Shown one piece after another: positions 36,258 to 46,946 of a stretch of DNA of 48,415 nt (its first letter is position 1; every line of letters begins with the position of its first letter). The position numbers were made by a program, and so were the translations under genes. Where the stretch lies: assembly GCA_024636935.1 (NCBI GenBank), contig JAGXGC010000003.1, positions 1 through 48,415 of the forward strand. Direction: 5' to 3'. The notes beneath the pieces are model-generated. The model searched no databases. It was not told the origin of the DNA and saw only the letters and a program-made list of their open reading frames with translations. Origin of the DNA: Sideroxydans sp. Lineage in GTDB: Bacteria > Pseudomonadota > Gammaproteobacteria > Burkholderiales > Gallionellaceae.

Positions 36258-38939
36258 TCAGTGGATGCCTTGCTGGTTAAGATATTTCGCCAGTTTGGAA
36301 TCGGAATGTTGAATGTGATTGAGCAACCAGTCCTTGATCGTTTGCAAAGCGAGCAGCTCTCGACCTTCACTCAACCCTTTGCGCAGACGCATTGCCTCAT
36401 CCACAAGTAAGGCATGTTCCTTTTCATGCATTCGCTGTTCGGGATAAGCGAATTGCGCCATGTAGCGCCCCTCGGTTTCGAAATGCTCTGCTGTCGCAGT
36501 CACCAAATCGTCGAACAGTGACAGCAATGATTCATGAGTAGCGCCTTTGCGCCATTCACTATTCAGCTTATTGACCATACGTGCCAGATTACGGTGCTGC
36601 TCATCCAGTTCGGCAACGCCTATCATGTGAGCCTGGTCGAACTTGATCCACTGTTCATCTACCGCCAACTCCTCTTCTCCGAAGAACGTATAGGTGTTCT
36701 TGCCGGCATGCTTGCTGTCATACATCGCCTGATCGGCTGCAGTGAGCAGCCCATCCATGGTCGAGCCATTGTCAGGAAAGATACTGATACCGATGCTTAC
36801 GCCTACATGGCAGGTCGCCCCCTGCTCCAGCGTCATTTCGGCCTCGAAAGCGGCCACGATCTTCTCGGCCACTTGCGCTACCTGATGCACATCATCCGCA
36901 TCACTCACAATCACCGCGAATTCATCTCCGCCAAAGCGCACTGCAGTGTCGACAGCGCGCAAGCAAGCCAGCAACCGTTGTGCCGCCATGCGCAGCACTG
37001 CATCGCCCGCCTCATGCCCATGCATATCGTTGACCAGCTTAAATCCGTCCAGATCGGCGAACAGTAGAGCCACTCGCTTGCGATCGCGTTTCGCACGGGA
37101 GATCGCTTGCGAGAAGCGGTCAAAGAACAATGCCCGGTTGGGCAGACCCGTCAGCTTGTCGTGATACGCCAGATAACTGATCTGCAGTTCTGCCTGCTTG
37201 CGATCATGGATATCGATATTGATACCCACCAGACGTGATGGCTCTCCTTCAGCATCCACCTCAATACACTTGCCTCGCGCCTGCAACCAGCGATAGCGTC
37301 CATCCTTGGTTTGCATGCGGTATTCGGTCACATAGATGTCCTGATGCCGCTTCAGCTCATTCCGGATCGTGCGCCATACTTTGTCTCTGTCATCCGGATG
37401 GATGCGTGCCAGCCATTCCTCTTGATTAGCCGGGAACTCGTTGGGCAGATAACCCAGCATGGTGTAGTACTCTGGGCTGAACTTGGTCTGCCCCGTCCCC
37501 AGATTCCATTCCCACACAGCCTCTTGGGCTGCATCTAGCGCCATTTGCAGCAAAGTCAGATTGCTATCGCGCTCCTCTTGAAGCTGCTTGCGAGCGTCGA
37601 TATCCTGCACTGCACTGACAAGGTAATCTGCTTCGCCACGCTCATTGCGAACCAGCGATATTTGCGTCTCCCCCCAAAACACTTGGCCGTTCTTGCGCAC
37701 ATATCGATTCTCCAGCTGAATATCTTTGACCTCTCCGGACAGCAAGTGCTTAATTCCTTCTGCACTGGCTTCTTTATCCACAGGATAGGTGAGTCGCTGC
37801 CAGTTCAAATTCCGTTCTGCCAATTCGCCCTGCGCGTATCCAAAGATCGAACACCATTTGTCATTCACCTCGATGAGGTCTCCATTCAAGGCATGACGCG
37901 CCATGGCAAAGGCCGCATGTTCGAACACGGTATGAAAACGCTCTTCACCCGCCAACTTAATCCGCATCATGGTCGCTTCATAAATGGCCTGCTCCCGACG
38001 CTGCCACTGCACAAACCATGCCGTTGTCATCATCAACAGGAAAAGCATCAGCGGGATTGCGATGTACTCCAGTCTATCGACCAATGCATAGGCCTGCTTC
38101 ACCTGAGCATTGGCGAGCAGTACCCAATCCGTCTGTCGTACCGGCACAGCGTAGGAAAGAACCGGTCTTCCCAGATAGTCCCGTGTTTTCTCCAACAGAC
38201 CGTGCTGGCCCGACAATGCGAGCGCAGAGCCCAATTGGTCACCAAAAGGCAGGCTATGTGAGAGAGGAGCGTCATCCACACCACTCAGTGGGCTGAGGAA
38301 TACCACGCGCTCACCCTCACTACGCACCAGATGCGTCTCGATCAATCCACTCGCATTCGCTCTGCTCGTCAGTAGCGGGAACAAATGTACAGTAGCTTCT
38401 TCCATCAGATAGAGCGCCCCCACCACTCGCCCATCAACTCGCAGCGGAGTAATGAAATCCAGCTCCAGCGTGCCGGAAGGATCTTGGTGCAGATCGACGA
38501 AGGCTGCCTCATCCCTCTCCATGGCCCGCTTGATTCTGTCTTGAGCATGCCGAACATCATGAGCGGGCTGGCCGACACTCAGCACAGGACGAGCTTGCCT
38601 GTCCAGCAACACTGCCGCGGTGAACTCGTGAGCGGCTATGATTCCATTCAATTGATTTTGAATCTGACTTTGCAGTCCCGCATCGCGGCGTGCTCCGCCA
38701 TACCATTTTTGCACCGCCCGAGCAAAGAAAGACTCCGCCCCCAATGAGTCCGCATCTGCACTTCGGTCATCGAACCACTGTTCGATCTGCTGTGACTTCA
38801 AGGTGGCGACAAAAGCCAATTCGTCTTCCACCATCACGTGGATCGCATTACGCAGATTGCTGAAAACCAGCCAGCCCCCCAACAAAAGAACGACCAGTAG
38901 AGCTATCAACGCCAGCGAAGGCTGGTATCTAGATTTCAT
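36258..38939 (-). CDS. Membrane PAS-PAS-GGDEF diguanylate cyclase with C-terminal haemerythrin domain
   Basis: An 893-residue sensor. Membrane helices at about 8-27 and 292-311 enclose a large periplasmic sensor domain (Cache-like). Two PAS/PAC modules follow (about 330-450 and 460-585), then a GGDEF domain (about 590-755) with an intact active site VRFGGDEF and an upstream RAVD inhibitory site, so it should make cyclic di-GMP and be product-inhibited. No EAL domain is present. The last 125 residues are a bacteriohaemerythrin with DEQHRNLARMVN, EHFETEGRYM, HEKEHALL and IQHSDSKLAKYL, the ligands of a di-iron oxygen-binding site. This suggests cyclic di-GMP output tuned by oxygen or iron redox state. 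It ends 75 bases upstream of lexA. Confidence 0.9.
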   Translation of the reverse strand: MKSRYQPSLALIALLVVLLLGGWLVFSNLRNAIHVMVEDELAFVATLKSQQIEQWFDDRSADADSLGAESFFARAVQKWYGGARRDAGLQSQIQNQLNGIIAAHEFTAAVLLDRQARPVLSVGQPAHDVRHAQDRIKRAMERDEAAFVDLHQDPSGTLELDFITPLRVDGRVVGALYLMEEATVHLFPLLTSRANASGLIETHLVRSEGERVVFLSPLSGVDDAPLSHSLPFGDQLGSALALSGQHGLLEKTRDYLGRPVLSYAVPVRQTDWVLLANAQVKQAYALVDRLEYIAIPLMLFLLMMTTAWFVQWQRREQAIYEATMMRIKLAGEERFHTVFEHAAFAMARHALNGDLIEVNDKWCSIFGYAQGELAERNLNWQRLTYPVDKEASAEGIKHLLSGEVKDIQLENRYVRKNGQVFWGETQISLVRNERGEADYLVSAVQDIDARKQLQEERDSNLTLLQMALDAAQEAVWEWNLGTGQTKFSPEYYTMLGYLPNEFPANQEEWLARIHPDDRDKVWRTIRNELKRHQDIYVTEYRMQTKDGRYRWLQARGKCIEVDAEGEPSRLVGINIDIHDRKQAELQISYLAYHDKLTGLPNRALFFDRFSQAISRAKRDRKRVALLFADLDGFKLVNDMHGHEAGDAVLRMAAQRLLACLRAVDTAVRFGGDEFAVIVSDADDVHQVAQVAEKIVAAFEAEMTLEQGATCHVGVSIGISIFPDNGSTMDGLLTAADQAMYDSKHAGKNTYTFFGEEELAVDEQWIKFDQAHMIGVAELDEQHRNLARMVNKLNSEWRKGATHESLLSLFDDLVTATAEHFETEGRYMAQFAYPEQRMHEKEHALLVDEAMRLRKGLSEGRELLALQTIKDWLLNHIQHSDSKLAKYLNQQGIH

Positions 38940-39010
38940 TGCCCCCCCAAGATGCTATTTTTCTCTATATGTCGAAAGGCTACACCTGCAGCCGGAAAAG
39001 TTGACGCTTA

Positions 39011-39043
39011 AAAGAAAACGGACCGCCAATTTGGCAGCCCGTT
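39011..39043 (-). terminator. Rho-independent terminator after ferredoxin gene
   Basis: On the minus strand AACGG and GCCAA arms pair across small internal loops (39039-39043 with 39017-39021), followed by the T-rich TTTTCTTTT. It ends the M16-rsmD-coaD-ferredoxin chain. The remaining gap to 38940 shows no gene. Confidence 0.6.
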
Positions 39044-39063
39044 CCATATGATGTTCAGGCAAA

Positions 39064-40339
<1,276 letters not shown>

Positions 40340-40343
<4 letters not shown>

Positions 40344-41653
40344 TTCGTCGCTCCCGCTTCCTGTCCACCGACGATGACAGTCGCCATAGCCTCCGGATCG
40401 ACACGACGACGGAATGCATCGTTTATCGAACGCACATCCACTTGCTCGACCCGCTTCTGAAAATCATCCAGATAAGTAAGTGGCAGGTCATAGAAGCCGA
40501 TCACGCTCAGGTATTCCAAAATCTTGCGATTACTGTCGATGCGCAGCGGGAATCCGCCGATGATGTTCTGCTTGGCGGCACGCAGTTCGGCTTCAGTCAC
40601 ACCTTTTGCCACGAAATCGCTCACGGTAGTGCGCACCACCCGCAAGGCCTCATCCACTTGTTCATTTTTGGTTTGCAAACCGATCTGGAATGCGCCCGGT
40701 TGCTGCATGGGCATGAAGTAGCTATAAACGCTGTAGGCCATGCCGCGCTTCTCTCGTACTTCATTCATCAGGCGCGAAACGAAACCCCCTCCACCTAGGA
40801 TGTAGTTGCCAACATACAAGGGGAAATAATCCAGATCGTTGCGAGCGATTCCAGGTGCGCCGATCAAAATATGGCTTTGGCTGGCAGGATGCGGAATGCG
40901 TTGCTCATAGCCTGCCTTAAGGGGTGTGACGGCAGGCAGCGCGGCGATGCTTCCACTCTGTGGCAATTTTGCGGTTAACTGTTGCGCGATGCTCTCAGCC
41001 TGTTGACGCGATACATCCCCCATCAAGGCGACTACCGCCTCTTTAGCTCCATAGTGCGCACGGAAGAATTCAAGCAGGTCGGCGCGCTTTACCTTTTCAA
41101 TATCCGACACTTCGGTCTGCCAACCGTAGGGATGAGTGCCGAATACTGCTTTGCCGAAAGCCTTCTCGGACAAAAATTCAGGCTTAGTCTCTGCTTCGCG
41201 CAAGGATGCGATCAAACGAGTTTTTTCACGTGCCAATACATCTTGCGTAAACAAAGGCTGTTGCAGCACGCGCGCCAAAATATCCAGCGCCACCTCACGC
41301 TCAGCTGCGCTACTCAAGGTACGCAAAGTCACAGAGGATCGGTCCGCATCAAAGCTGCTACCGACACGCGCCCCGATATCGGCGAGCTTGCGCGCGATGT
41401 CGTCTTCGCTCATGCCCTGCACGCCCAGATCAAGCAGGCCATGGGTCAGGCCGGCCACGCCTTTCTTGGCGGCATCATCATACGCACTACCGGCTGGAAA
41501 GCTGACCGCCACATCGAGCATAGGCAGATTATGGTCTTCTACAAAATAGACCTGCGCACCGCTTGGTGCTTGCCAATGCTGTATCTGTGGCGTTGCAAAA
41601 ACACCGCCCGCAAGTCCGCATAGCAATACAAAGGAGATTAATTTAGTGCGCAT
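40340..41653 (-). CDS. M16 peptidase family protein, non-catalytic partner
   Basis: An exported M16-family protein of about 437 residues with a signal peptide (about 1-20, ending GVFA). The family fold is visible (VAGLTHGLLDLG, SVTLRTLSSA, FRAHYGAKEAVVALMGDVS), but the zinc motif HxxEH is replaced by THGLLD, so it is probably catalytically inactive. It should pair with the active subunit encoded just upstream, overlapping by 11 bases. The ATG at 41653 is 8 bases from AGGAGG; the upstream ATG is too close to it. Confidence 0.88.
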
Positions 41654-42995
41654 GAGCATGACCTCCTTGCTGAGGCTTTTCCGCTGAAAGCGGTTGCGGA
41701 TCGAGCACAGCCACAGTCAACTGGTCGTCACGCAGAATGTCGCGCGCCACGGCTTGCACCTGCTCCGCCGTCACCGCCTGCAGCTTCTTCAGCATCACCG
41801 GCAGATCCTTGTGTGATAGACCAATACTTTCAATCTGGCCGATCTGCATCGCTTGATAGAACAGAGAGTCGAGCTTGTACACCTCGGCCGCCGTGACTTG
41901 GGCACGCACCCGCTTCAATTCTTCTTCGCTCACACCGTCACGCACGATCATTTGCAATTGTTCACGTATCGCCGCTTCCAAAGCCTCAACCGATGTACCT
42001 GCCGCAGGGGTAGCTTCTAGGGAGAACATGGTCGGGCCGCGTGAGGTGTTGGCATAGCCAGCACCGATGCTAGTCGCCACTTGCTGCTCTCGCACCAAAG
42101 ACTTATTCAAACGTGCAGAATCGTTGCCATCGAGCACCCCTGCCAGCACTGACAGCGCGTAAGGCTGCCAGTCTTTATTGACATCCCGCAGGGTCGGGGC
42201 GTGATAGGCCATGACCAGAAATGGTAGCTCTGCTGGTGCTTTGACCACGATGCGTTTGATGCCAAGTTGCTCCGGCTCTTCATAATTTTTACGGGCAGGT
42301 AATTTACCGACACGGACGCGTCCGTAGTATTTCTTTGCCAAGGCGAACACCTGCTTCGCATCGACATCACCCGCGATAACGAGTGTCGCGTTATTGGGGG
42401 AATACCAAGTGCGGTACCAGTAACGCGCATCTTCTGCCGTCATGTTCTTGAGATCGTTCATCCAGCCGACGATGGGATTACGATAGGGGTGTTCTTGATA
42501 AGCAATCGCCATCAAGCGCTCATCCAGCAATGCATGTGCATCGTCATCTGTGCGCCAACGACGCTCTTCCATCACCACGCGAATTTCTTTGGCGAATTCC
42601 TCATCACTCAGGTTCAGGTTATGCATACGATCAGCTTCCAGCTTCATCGCCAGTTCCAGCTGTGATTTGTGCAGTTGCTGGAAATAGGCGGTGTAATCGT
42701 AGCTGGTGAATGCGTTCTCGCGCCCGCCTGCCGCAGCGATACGGCGCGAGAACTCTCCAGCCGGAACCGCCTTAGTCCCCTTAAACATCATGTGTTCCAA
42801 CACGTGCGCGACGCCGGTCACGCCGGTCTTCTCGTCCATGCTGCCCGCGTGATACCAGAGTTGCTGCACGATCACCGGTGCGCGGCGATCTTCTTTAACT
42901 ATGACCTTTAGTCCGTTGGACAGTGTCTGCTCGAACACCTCAGCTTGTGCGCCAATAGCGATGAGCAAACCAAAACAGAATGCATAAAATCTCAT
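41643..42995 (-). CDS. M16 zinc metallopeptidase, active subunit
   Basis: A 450-residue exported zinc protease. Signal peptide about 1-18 (ending AQA). The inverted zinc motif HVLEHMMF is at 64-71, with the further Glu in the RVVMEERRW region. The C-terminus ends in GGHAHAH, a short His-rich tail that may bind metal. Together with the non-catalytic partner it probably forms a clam-shell heterodimer in the periplasm, like PqqL/YhjJ-type pairs. Substrate unknown. It is divergent from ftsY. Confidence 0.92.
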   Translation of the reverse strand: MRFYAFCFGLLIAIGAQAEVFEQTLSNGLKVIVKEDRRAPVIVQQLWYHAGSMDEKTGVTGVAHVLEHMMFKGTKAVPAGEFSRRIAAAGGRENAFTSYDYTAYFQQLHKSQLELAMKLEADRMHNLNLSDEEFAKEIRVVMEERRWRTDDDAHALLDERLMAIAYQEHPYRNPIVGWMNDLKNMTAEDARYWYRTWYSPNNATLVIAGDVDAKQVFALAKKYYGRVRVGKLPARKNYEEPEQLGIKRIVVKAPAELPFLVMAYHAPTLRDVNKDWQPYALSVLAGVLDGNDSARLNKSLVREQQVATSIGAGYANTSRGPTMFSLEATPAAGTSVEALEAAIREQLQMIVRDGVSEEELKRVRAQVTAAEVYKLDSLFYQAMQIGQIESIGLSHKDLPVMLKKLQAVTAEQVQAVARDILRDDQLTVAVLDPQPLSAEKPQQGGHAHAH

Positions 42996-43062
42996 GTAAA
43001 TCGTCCTGAAACGTTAAAATGCGGGCGCATTATGCGACATTCCACCCAACCTTTCCCAGCCC

Positions 43063-44016
43063 ATGCTTAGTTTTCTGAAAAAAGACCGTACTTCCAGTGA
43101 GCCCAGCGATAGCGGCTGGGCCAAGCGCTTGCGCAATGGTTTGGCGCGGACCAGTGGACAACTGACCGCACTGCTGGTTCCCGGCGCACGCATCGACGAA
43201 GAACTTTATGAAGAGTTGGAAACCCTTCTCATCACTGCTGACGTGGGCATGGAAGCCACACAGACTTTGCTCGCCGATGTGCGACGTCAAGTTAAGGAAC
43301 AGCGCATGACTGAGGCCAGCCAGCTGAAAGAAGCCTTGGCGCATGCATTGCTGAAACTACTGCAGCCACTAGCCAAGCCACTGGACACCACTCCGCATAA
43401 GCCCTTCGTCATCATGCTATGCGGCGTCAATGGCGCGGGCAAGACCACCTCCATCGGCAAGCTGGCCAAATATTTCCAGAATCAAGGCAAGTCCGTCCTA
43501 CTCGCAGCAGGCGACACCTTCCGCGCCGCAGCGCGAGAACAACTGATGGAATGGGGCAAGCGCAACGACGTGACTGTCATAGCCCAACAAAGTGGCGATG
43601 CCGCGGCCGTGATCTTCGACGCTGTGCAGGCAGCGCAGGCGCGCGGCATCGATGTGGTGCTGGCAGACACCGCAGGCCGTCTTGCCACACAGGCGCACCT
43701 GATGGAAGAGATCAAAAAAGTGAAGCGCGTCATCGACAAGGCACTACCCGGTGCGCCGCACGAGGTCTTGCTAGTGCTGGATGCCAACACCGGCCAGAAC
43801 GCATTGTCGCAAGTGAAAGCGTTCGGTGATGCGCTGGATGTCAGCGGCTTGGTGTTGACCAAACTGGATGGCACAGCCAAGGGCGGCGTCATCGCCGCCA
43901 TCGCACGCACGCACCCCATCCCCGTGAGATTCATCGGTATCGGCGAAGGGGTTGATGACCTCAAACCATTCAATGCGGAAGACTTCATCGCCGCTTTGCT
44001 GGATATCGAACGATGA
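43063..44016 (+). CDS. ftsY: Signal recognition particle receptor FtsY
   Basis: A 317-residue SRP GTPase that docks SRP-ribosome complexes at the Sec translocon. The short N-terminal part has little of the acidic A domain seen in E. coli. The N domain follows, then the G domain with GVNGAGKTTSIGKLA (G1), DTFRAAAREQL, DTAGR (G3) and TKLDGTAKGG (G4-G5). The start at MLSFLKK has no clear ribosome-binding site. It overlaps ftsE by 4 bases. The SRP RNA gene is in this window. Confidence 0.96.
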   Translation: MLSFLKKDRTSSEPSDSGWAKRLRNGLARTSGQLTALLVPGARIDEELYEELETLLITADVGMEATQTLLADVRRQVKEQRMTEASQLKEALAHALLKLLQPLAKPLDTTPHKPFVIMLCGVNGAGKTTSIGKLAKYFQNQGKSVLLAAGDTFRAAAREQLMEWGKRNDVTVIAQQSGDAAAVIFDAVQAAQARGIDVVLADTAGRLATQAHLMEEIKKVKRVIDKALPGAPHEVLLVLDANTGQNALSQVKAFGDALDVSGLVLTKLDGTAKGGVIAAIARTHPIPVRFIGIGEGVDDLKPFNAEDFIAALLDIER

Positions 44017-44678
44017 TCCGTTTCGGTCAGGTCTACAAACGCTACCCCGGCGGACACGAGGCCTTGCAGGACGTGAGTTTCGATGTCTCCAAAGGTGAGA
44101 TGGTATATCTCACCGGTCATTCCGGCGCTGGCAAAAGTACCTTGTTGAAGTTGGTCGCCGCCATCGAACGCCCTACCAGCGGTAGCGTTTTGATCAATGG
44201 CCAAAACATACGCGCCATCAAGCGAGAGGCGATCCCTGCTTTGCGTCGCAATATCGGCCTGATCTTCCAAGACCACAAACTACTGTTCGACCGCAACGCA
44301 TTCGAAAATGTTGTGCTGCCCTTGCAGATCAGCGGCTTCGACCATCGCGAGGCTGCCAAGCGAGTGCGTGCCGCGTTGGATAAAGTCGGCTTGTTATCGC
44401 GCGAGAAAGCCAACCCGATAGCACTCTCTGGTGGCGAGCAACAAAGGCTGTGCATTGCGCGCGCTATCGTTACCCGGCCTGACATCCTGCTGGCCGACGA
44501 ACCAACAGGAAATCTGGATGCAGAATACGCCAGCGAGATTCTGAATATCTTCAAGTCCTTCCATCAGGTCGGCGTGACGCTATTGATTTCTACACATGAC
44601 CAGAATGTATTGCAGCGATTCCCTGCACGGGCACTTCATCTCAGTCATGGCGTGCTAAAGGACGGTGCGGACGTATGA
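44013..44678 (+). CDS. ftsE: Cell division ATP-binding protein FtsE
   Basis: A 221-residue ABC ATPase: Walker A GHSGAGKST, signature LSGGEQQR, Walker B ILLADEPTG, switch His in STHD. With FtsX it controls peptidoglycan amidases at the division septum. It overlaps both neighbours by 4 bases (ATGA), so ftsY, ftsE and ftsX are translated together. Confidence 0.97.
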   Translation: MIRFGQVYKRYPGGHEALQDVSFDVSKGEMVYLTGHSGAGKSTLLKLVAAIERPTSGSVLINGQNIRAIKREAIPALRRNIGLIFQDHKLLFDRNAFENVVLPLQISGFDHREAAKRVRAALDKVGLLSREKANPIALSGGEQQRLCIARAIVTRPDILLADEPTGNLDAEYASEILNIFKSFHQVGVTLLISTHDQNVLQRFPARALHLSHGVLKDGADV

Positions 44679-45580
44679 AAATACTACATGAACACCTTCT
44701 GGTTCTGCTCGCCACCTTGCGCCGCCTGCGGCTCACGCCAGGTGCCTCGTTGCTCAACATGATCATCATCGGCATCGCACTGAGCCTCCCAGTCGGTGCA
44801 TATGTGCTACTGAAGAGTGTGCAACAACTCGCATCTACGGTTACCGACACACCTCAGATCAGTGCATTTCTGGATGCAGGAAAATCCAGCTCGGAACTAA
44901 GCACTCTCAAAAACAAGCTGGAAAACAACGAGCGCATTGCCAAGGTGGAATTCATCTCGCGCGATGCTGCCCTGCAACAATTGCAGAAAAGTACTGGTGT
45001 GGCAGACATGGTTGGCGACTTGCCAAAAAATCCCTTACCGGATGCTTTCATCATCTATCCCCAAACAACCGATGCAGACGCTATGGAAGCGCTGTATCAA
45101 GAGCTTCAATCATGGCAACAGTTCGATCAAGTACAACTCGATTCTGCCTGGATCAAGAAGTTGGACGCCTTGCTTAACCTCGGTAGGTTAGCAACCGGCA
45201 TCCTCGCTACCACCTTGAGTCTGGCGCTGATTGCCATCACATTCAATACCATCCGCCTGCAGATCCTGACCCGCCGTGACGAGATAGAGGTGACCAAGTT
45301 GATAGGTGCAAGCGACGGATTCATCCGCCGCCCTTTCTTGTACTTTGGCCTGCTGCAAGGCCTGACCGGAGGCCTCGTGGCTTGGCTGCTGGTCTCCGCC
45401 AGCCTATGGCTGCTGAATGGCAGCTTGCACAACCTGACTCAGTTGTACGCCAGTGACTTCCATTTACATCCATTATCCCTGCCCGATAGCCTTGCCTTGC
45501 TCATATTTTCGGGCTATCTGGGCTGGCTGGGCGCTTGGTTCTCAGTGTCACAACATCTGTGGCAAATTGAACCGCGCTGA
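44675..45580 (+). CDS. ftsX: Cell division protein FtsX
   Basis: A 301-residue inner-membrane protein with four helices: one after the cytoplasmic N-terminus (about 25-47), then a periplasmic domain of about 110 residues that in homologues contacts the amidase activator EnvC, then helices near 172-195, 220-245 and 270-290. Family segment DEIEVTKLIGASDGFIRRPF lies between helices. It directly follows ftsE. Confidence 0.95.
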   Translation: MKILHEHLLVLLATLRRLRLTPGASLLNMIIIGIALSLPVGAYVLLKSVQQLASTVTDTPQISAFLDAGKSSSELSTLKNKLENNERIAKVEFISRDAALQQLQKSTGVADMVGDLPKNPLPDAFIIYPQTTDADAMEALYQELQSWQQFDQVQLDSAWIKKLDALLNLGRLATGILATTLSLALIAITFNTIRLQILTRRDEIEVTKLIGASDGFIRRPFLYFGLLQGLTGGLVAWLLVSASLWLLNGSLHNLTQLYASDFHLHPLSLPDSLALLIFSGYLGWLGAWFSVSQHLWQIEPR

Positions 45581-45593
45581 ACCATTTTCCGCT

Positions 45594-45620
45594 TTGGCAC
45601 TCTCAGCACAAGAGTGCTAG
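45594..45620. promoter_or_regulatory. CIRCE element (HrcA operator) over the rpoH promoter
   Basis: TTGGCACTC-N9-GAGTGCTAG, against the consensus TTAGCACTC-N9-GAGTGCTAA: one mismatch in each arm, exact 9-base spacer. It overlaps the -35 (TTGGCA, 45594-45599) and the -10 (TAGAAT, 45618-45623), which are 18 bases apart. Confidence 0.85.
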
Positions 45621-45623
45621 AAT
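45594..45623 (+). promoter_or_regulatory. rpoH promoter (sigma-70 type)
   Basis: -35 TTGGCA, 18-base spacer, -10 TAGAAT. Transcription would start near 45630, leaving a leader of only about 15 bases that contains AAAGGAGG. A long 5' RNA thermometer is therefore not possible from this promoter. Confidence 0.6.
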
Positions 45624-45644
45624 TATCCCAAAGGAGGAAAGAAC

Positions 45645-46499
45645 ATGAATGCAAGCATGAATCTGCCAATACCATCCGCAACAGGCGGCTTGGAAGGCTA
45701 CGTGCAGGCCGTCAATCGCTTTCCGGTACTGACACATGAGCAGGAACTGGAGCTGGCGACACGCTTCCGCCAACAAAACGACCTAGAAGCTGCGCGTCAA
45801 CTGGTGCTGTCTCATCTGCGCGTAGTGGTCAGCGTGGCACGTGGTTACACGGGATATGGATTACCGCAAGCTGACCTCATTCAGGAAGGCAATATAGGCT
45901 TGATGAAGGCGGTTAAACGCTACGACCCAGAACGCGGAGTGCGTTTGGTTTCGTTCGCATTGCACTGGATTCGCGCCGAGATCCACGAGTTTGTGATCCG
46001 TAACTGGCGAATGGTAAAGATCGCCACCACCAAATCACAGCGCAAACTGTTCTTCAATCTGCGTAGCATGAAAAAGGGGCTGGAACCTCTGCGGCCGCAG
46101 CAAGTGACCGAAATTGCGCAGCAACTGAATGTCAGTGAGCGTGATGTGGTGGATATGGAGGCTCGCTTCGCTGGGCACGAAATTTCGCTCGACCCGCTAA
46201 CAAACGACGAAGACGAAAGCTATGCCCCCGCACAGTATCTGGCTGACGACGAAGCACATGAGCCCTCCGTCATTCTGGAAACTTCGGAGCGAGAGCACCT
46301 GCAATCTTCCGGACTGGCAAATGCCTTGTCAGCACTGGATGAGCGTAGCCGCCGCATCGTGGAAGCCCGCTGGCTGAAAGAAGACGGCACTGCCACACTG
46401 CATGAACTGGCCGACGAATTCGGTGTTTCTGCTGAGCGTATCCGCCAGATTGAACAGAAAGCGTTCAGCAAGATGGGCAGCCTACTGACACAAGCCTGA
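45645..46499 (+). CDS. rpoH: RNA polymerase sigma-32 factor (heat shock)
   Basis: A 284-residue alternative sigma factor. Region 2 has LVLSHLRVVVSVARGY and LIQEGNIGLMKAVKRYDPE, the RpoH box is QRKLFFNLR, and region 4 has HELADEFGVSAERIRQIEQ. It directs heat-shock genes, such as htpX in this window. A strong ribosome-binding site AAAGGAGG precedes the ATG. The 64-base gap to ftsX holds its own promoter with a CIRCE operator, so expression can be independent of ftsYEX. Confidence 0.97.
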   Translation: MNASMNLPIPSATGGLEGYVQAVNRFPVLTHEQELELATRFRQQNDLEAARQLVLSHLRVVVSVARGYTGYGLPQADLIQEGNIGLMKAVKRYDPERGVRLVSFALHWIRAEIHEFVIRNWRMVKIATTKSQRKLFFNLRSMKKGLEPLRPQQVTEIAQQLNVSERDVVDMEARFAGHEISLDPLTNDEDESYAPAQYLADDEAHEPSVILETSEREHLQSSGLANALSALDERSRRIVEARWLKEDGTATLHELADEFGVSAERIRQIEQKAFSKMGSLLTQA

Positions 46500-46515
46500 A
46501 AGGCGCTTCACCTAC

Positions 46516-46544
46516 AAAAAAGCCGCAGCGTGCTGCGGCTTTTT
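46516..46544. terminator. Bidirectional rho-independent terminator
   Basis: Perfect 9-bp stem AGCCGCAGC / GCTGCGGCT with a 2-base loop, A-run before and T-run after. It separates the convergent rpoH and sspB genes. Confidence 0.93.
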
Positions 46545-46545
46545 C

Positions 46546-46941
46546 TTATTTTACGACCTTTAGTTGAGGCCTTCCTTGAGGCGGCGGAGTATCCTCTGGA
46601 GGTACTGCAGAAGATGGCGGCGCCGACTCTCCTGCCTGGAAAACCAGCCCTTGACCAGTCTCCTTGGCAAAGATGCCGATGACGGCAGCCACAGGGATCA
46701 TCAATTGATGGGCCGCACCGCCAAAACGGCCACTGCAGCTAATATCTTCGTTGCCGAGCTGAAGATTTTTCACTGCATCCCCACCTACGTTTAGGACGAT
46801 TTGGCCATCTTTGACATAGCCTGCTGGCACTTGCGTGTATTCGTCCACCTGCACTGCCAGATACGGCGTATACCCCGCATCTGCGCACCATTCATAGATG
46901 GCGCGGATCAGGTAAGGCTTTGTGGATGGCTCGTCGATCAC
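46546..46941 (-). CDS. sspB: ClpXP protease specificity-enhancing factor SspB
   Basis: A 131-residue adaptor that delivers ssrA-tagged and other substrates to ClpXP. The N-terminal substrate-binding domain contains STKPYLIRAIYEWC and IVLNVGG; a flexible Pro-rich linker leads to the ClpX-binding tail ending LKVVK. It lies 5 bases after sspA, the usual order. Confidence 0.95.
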   Translation of the reverse strand: MIDEPSTKPYLIRAIYEWCADAGYTPYLAVQVDEYTQVPAGYVKDGQIVLNVGGDAVKNLQLGNEDISCSGRFGGAAHQLMIPVAAVIGIFAKETGQGLVFQAGESAPPSSAVPPEDTPPPQGRPQLKVVK

Positions 46942-46946
46942 AGCAA

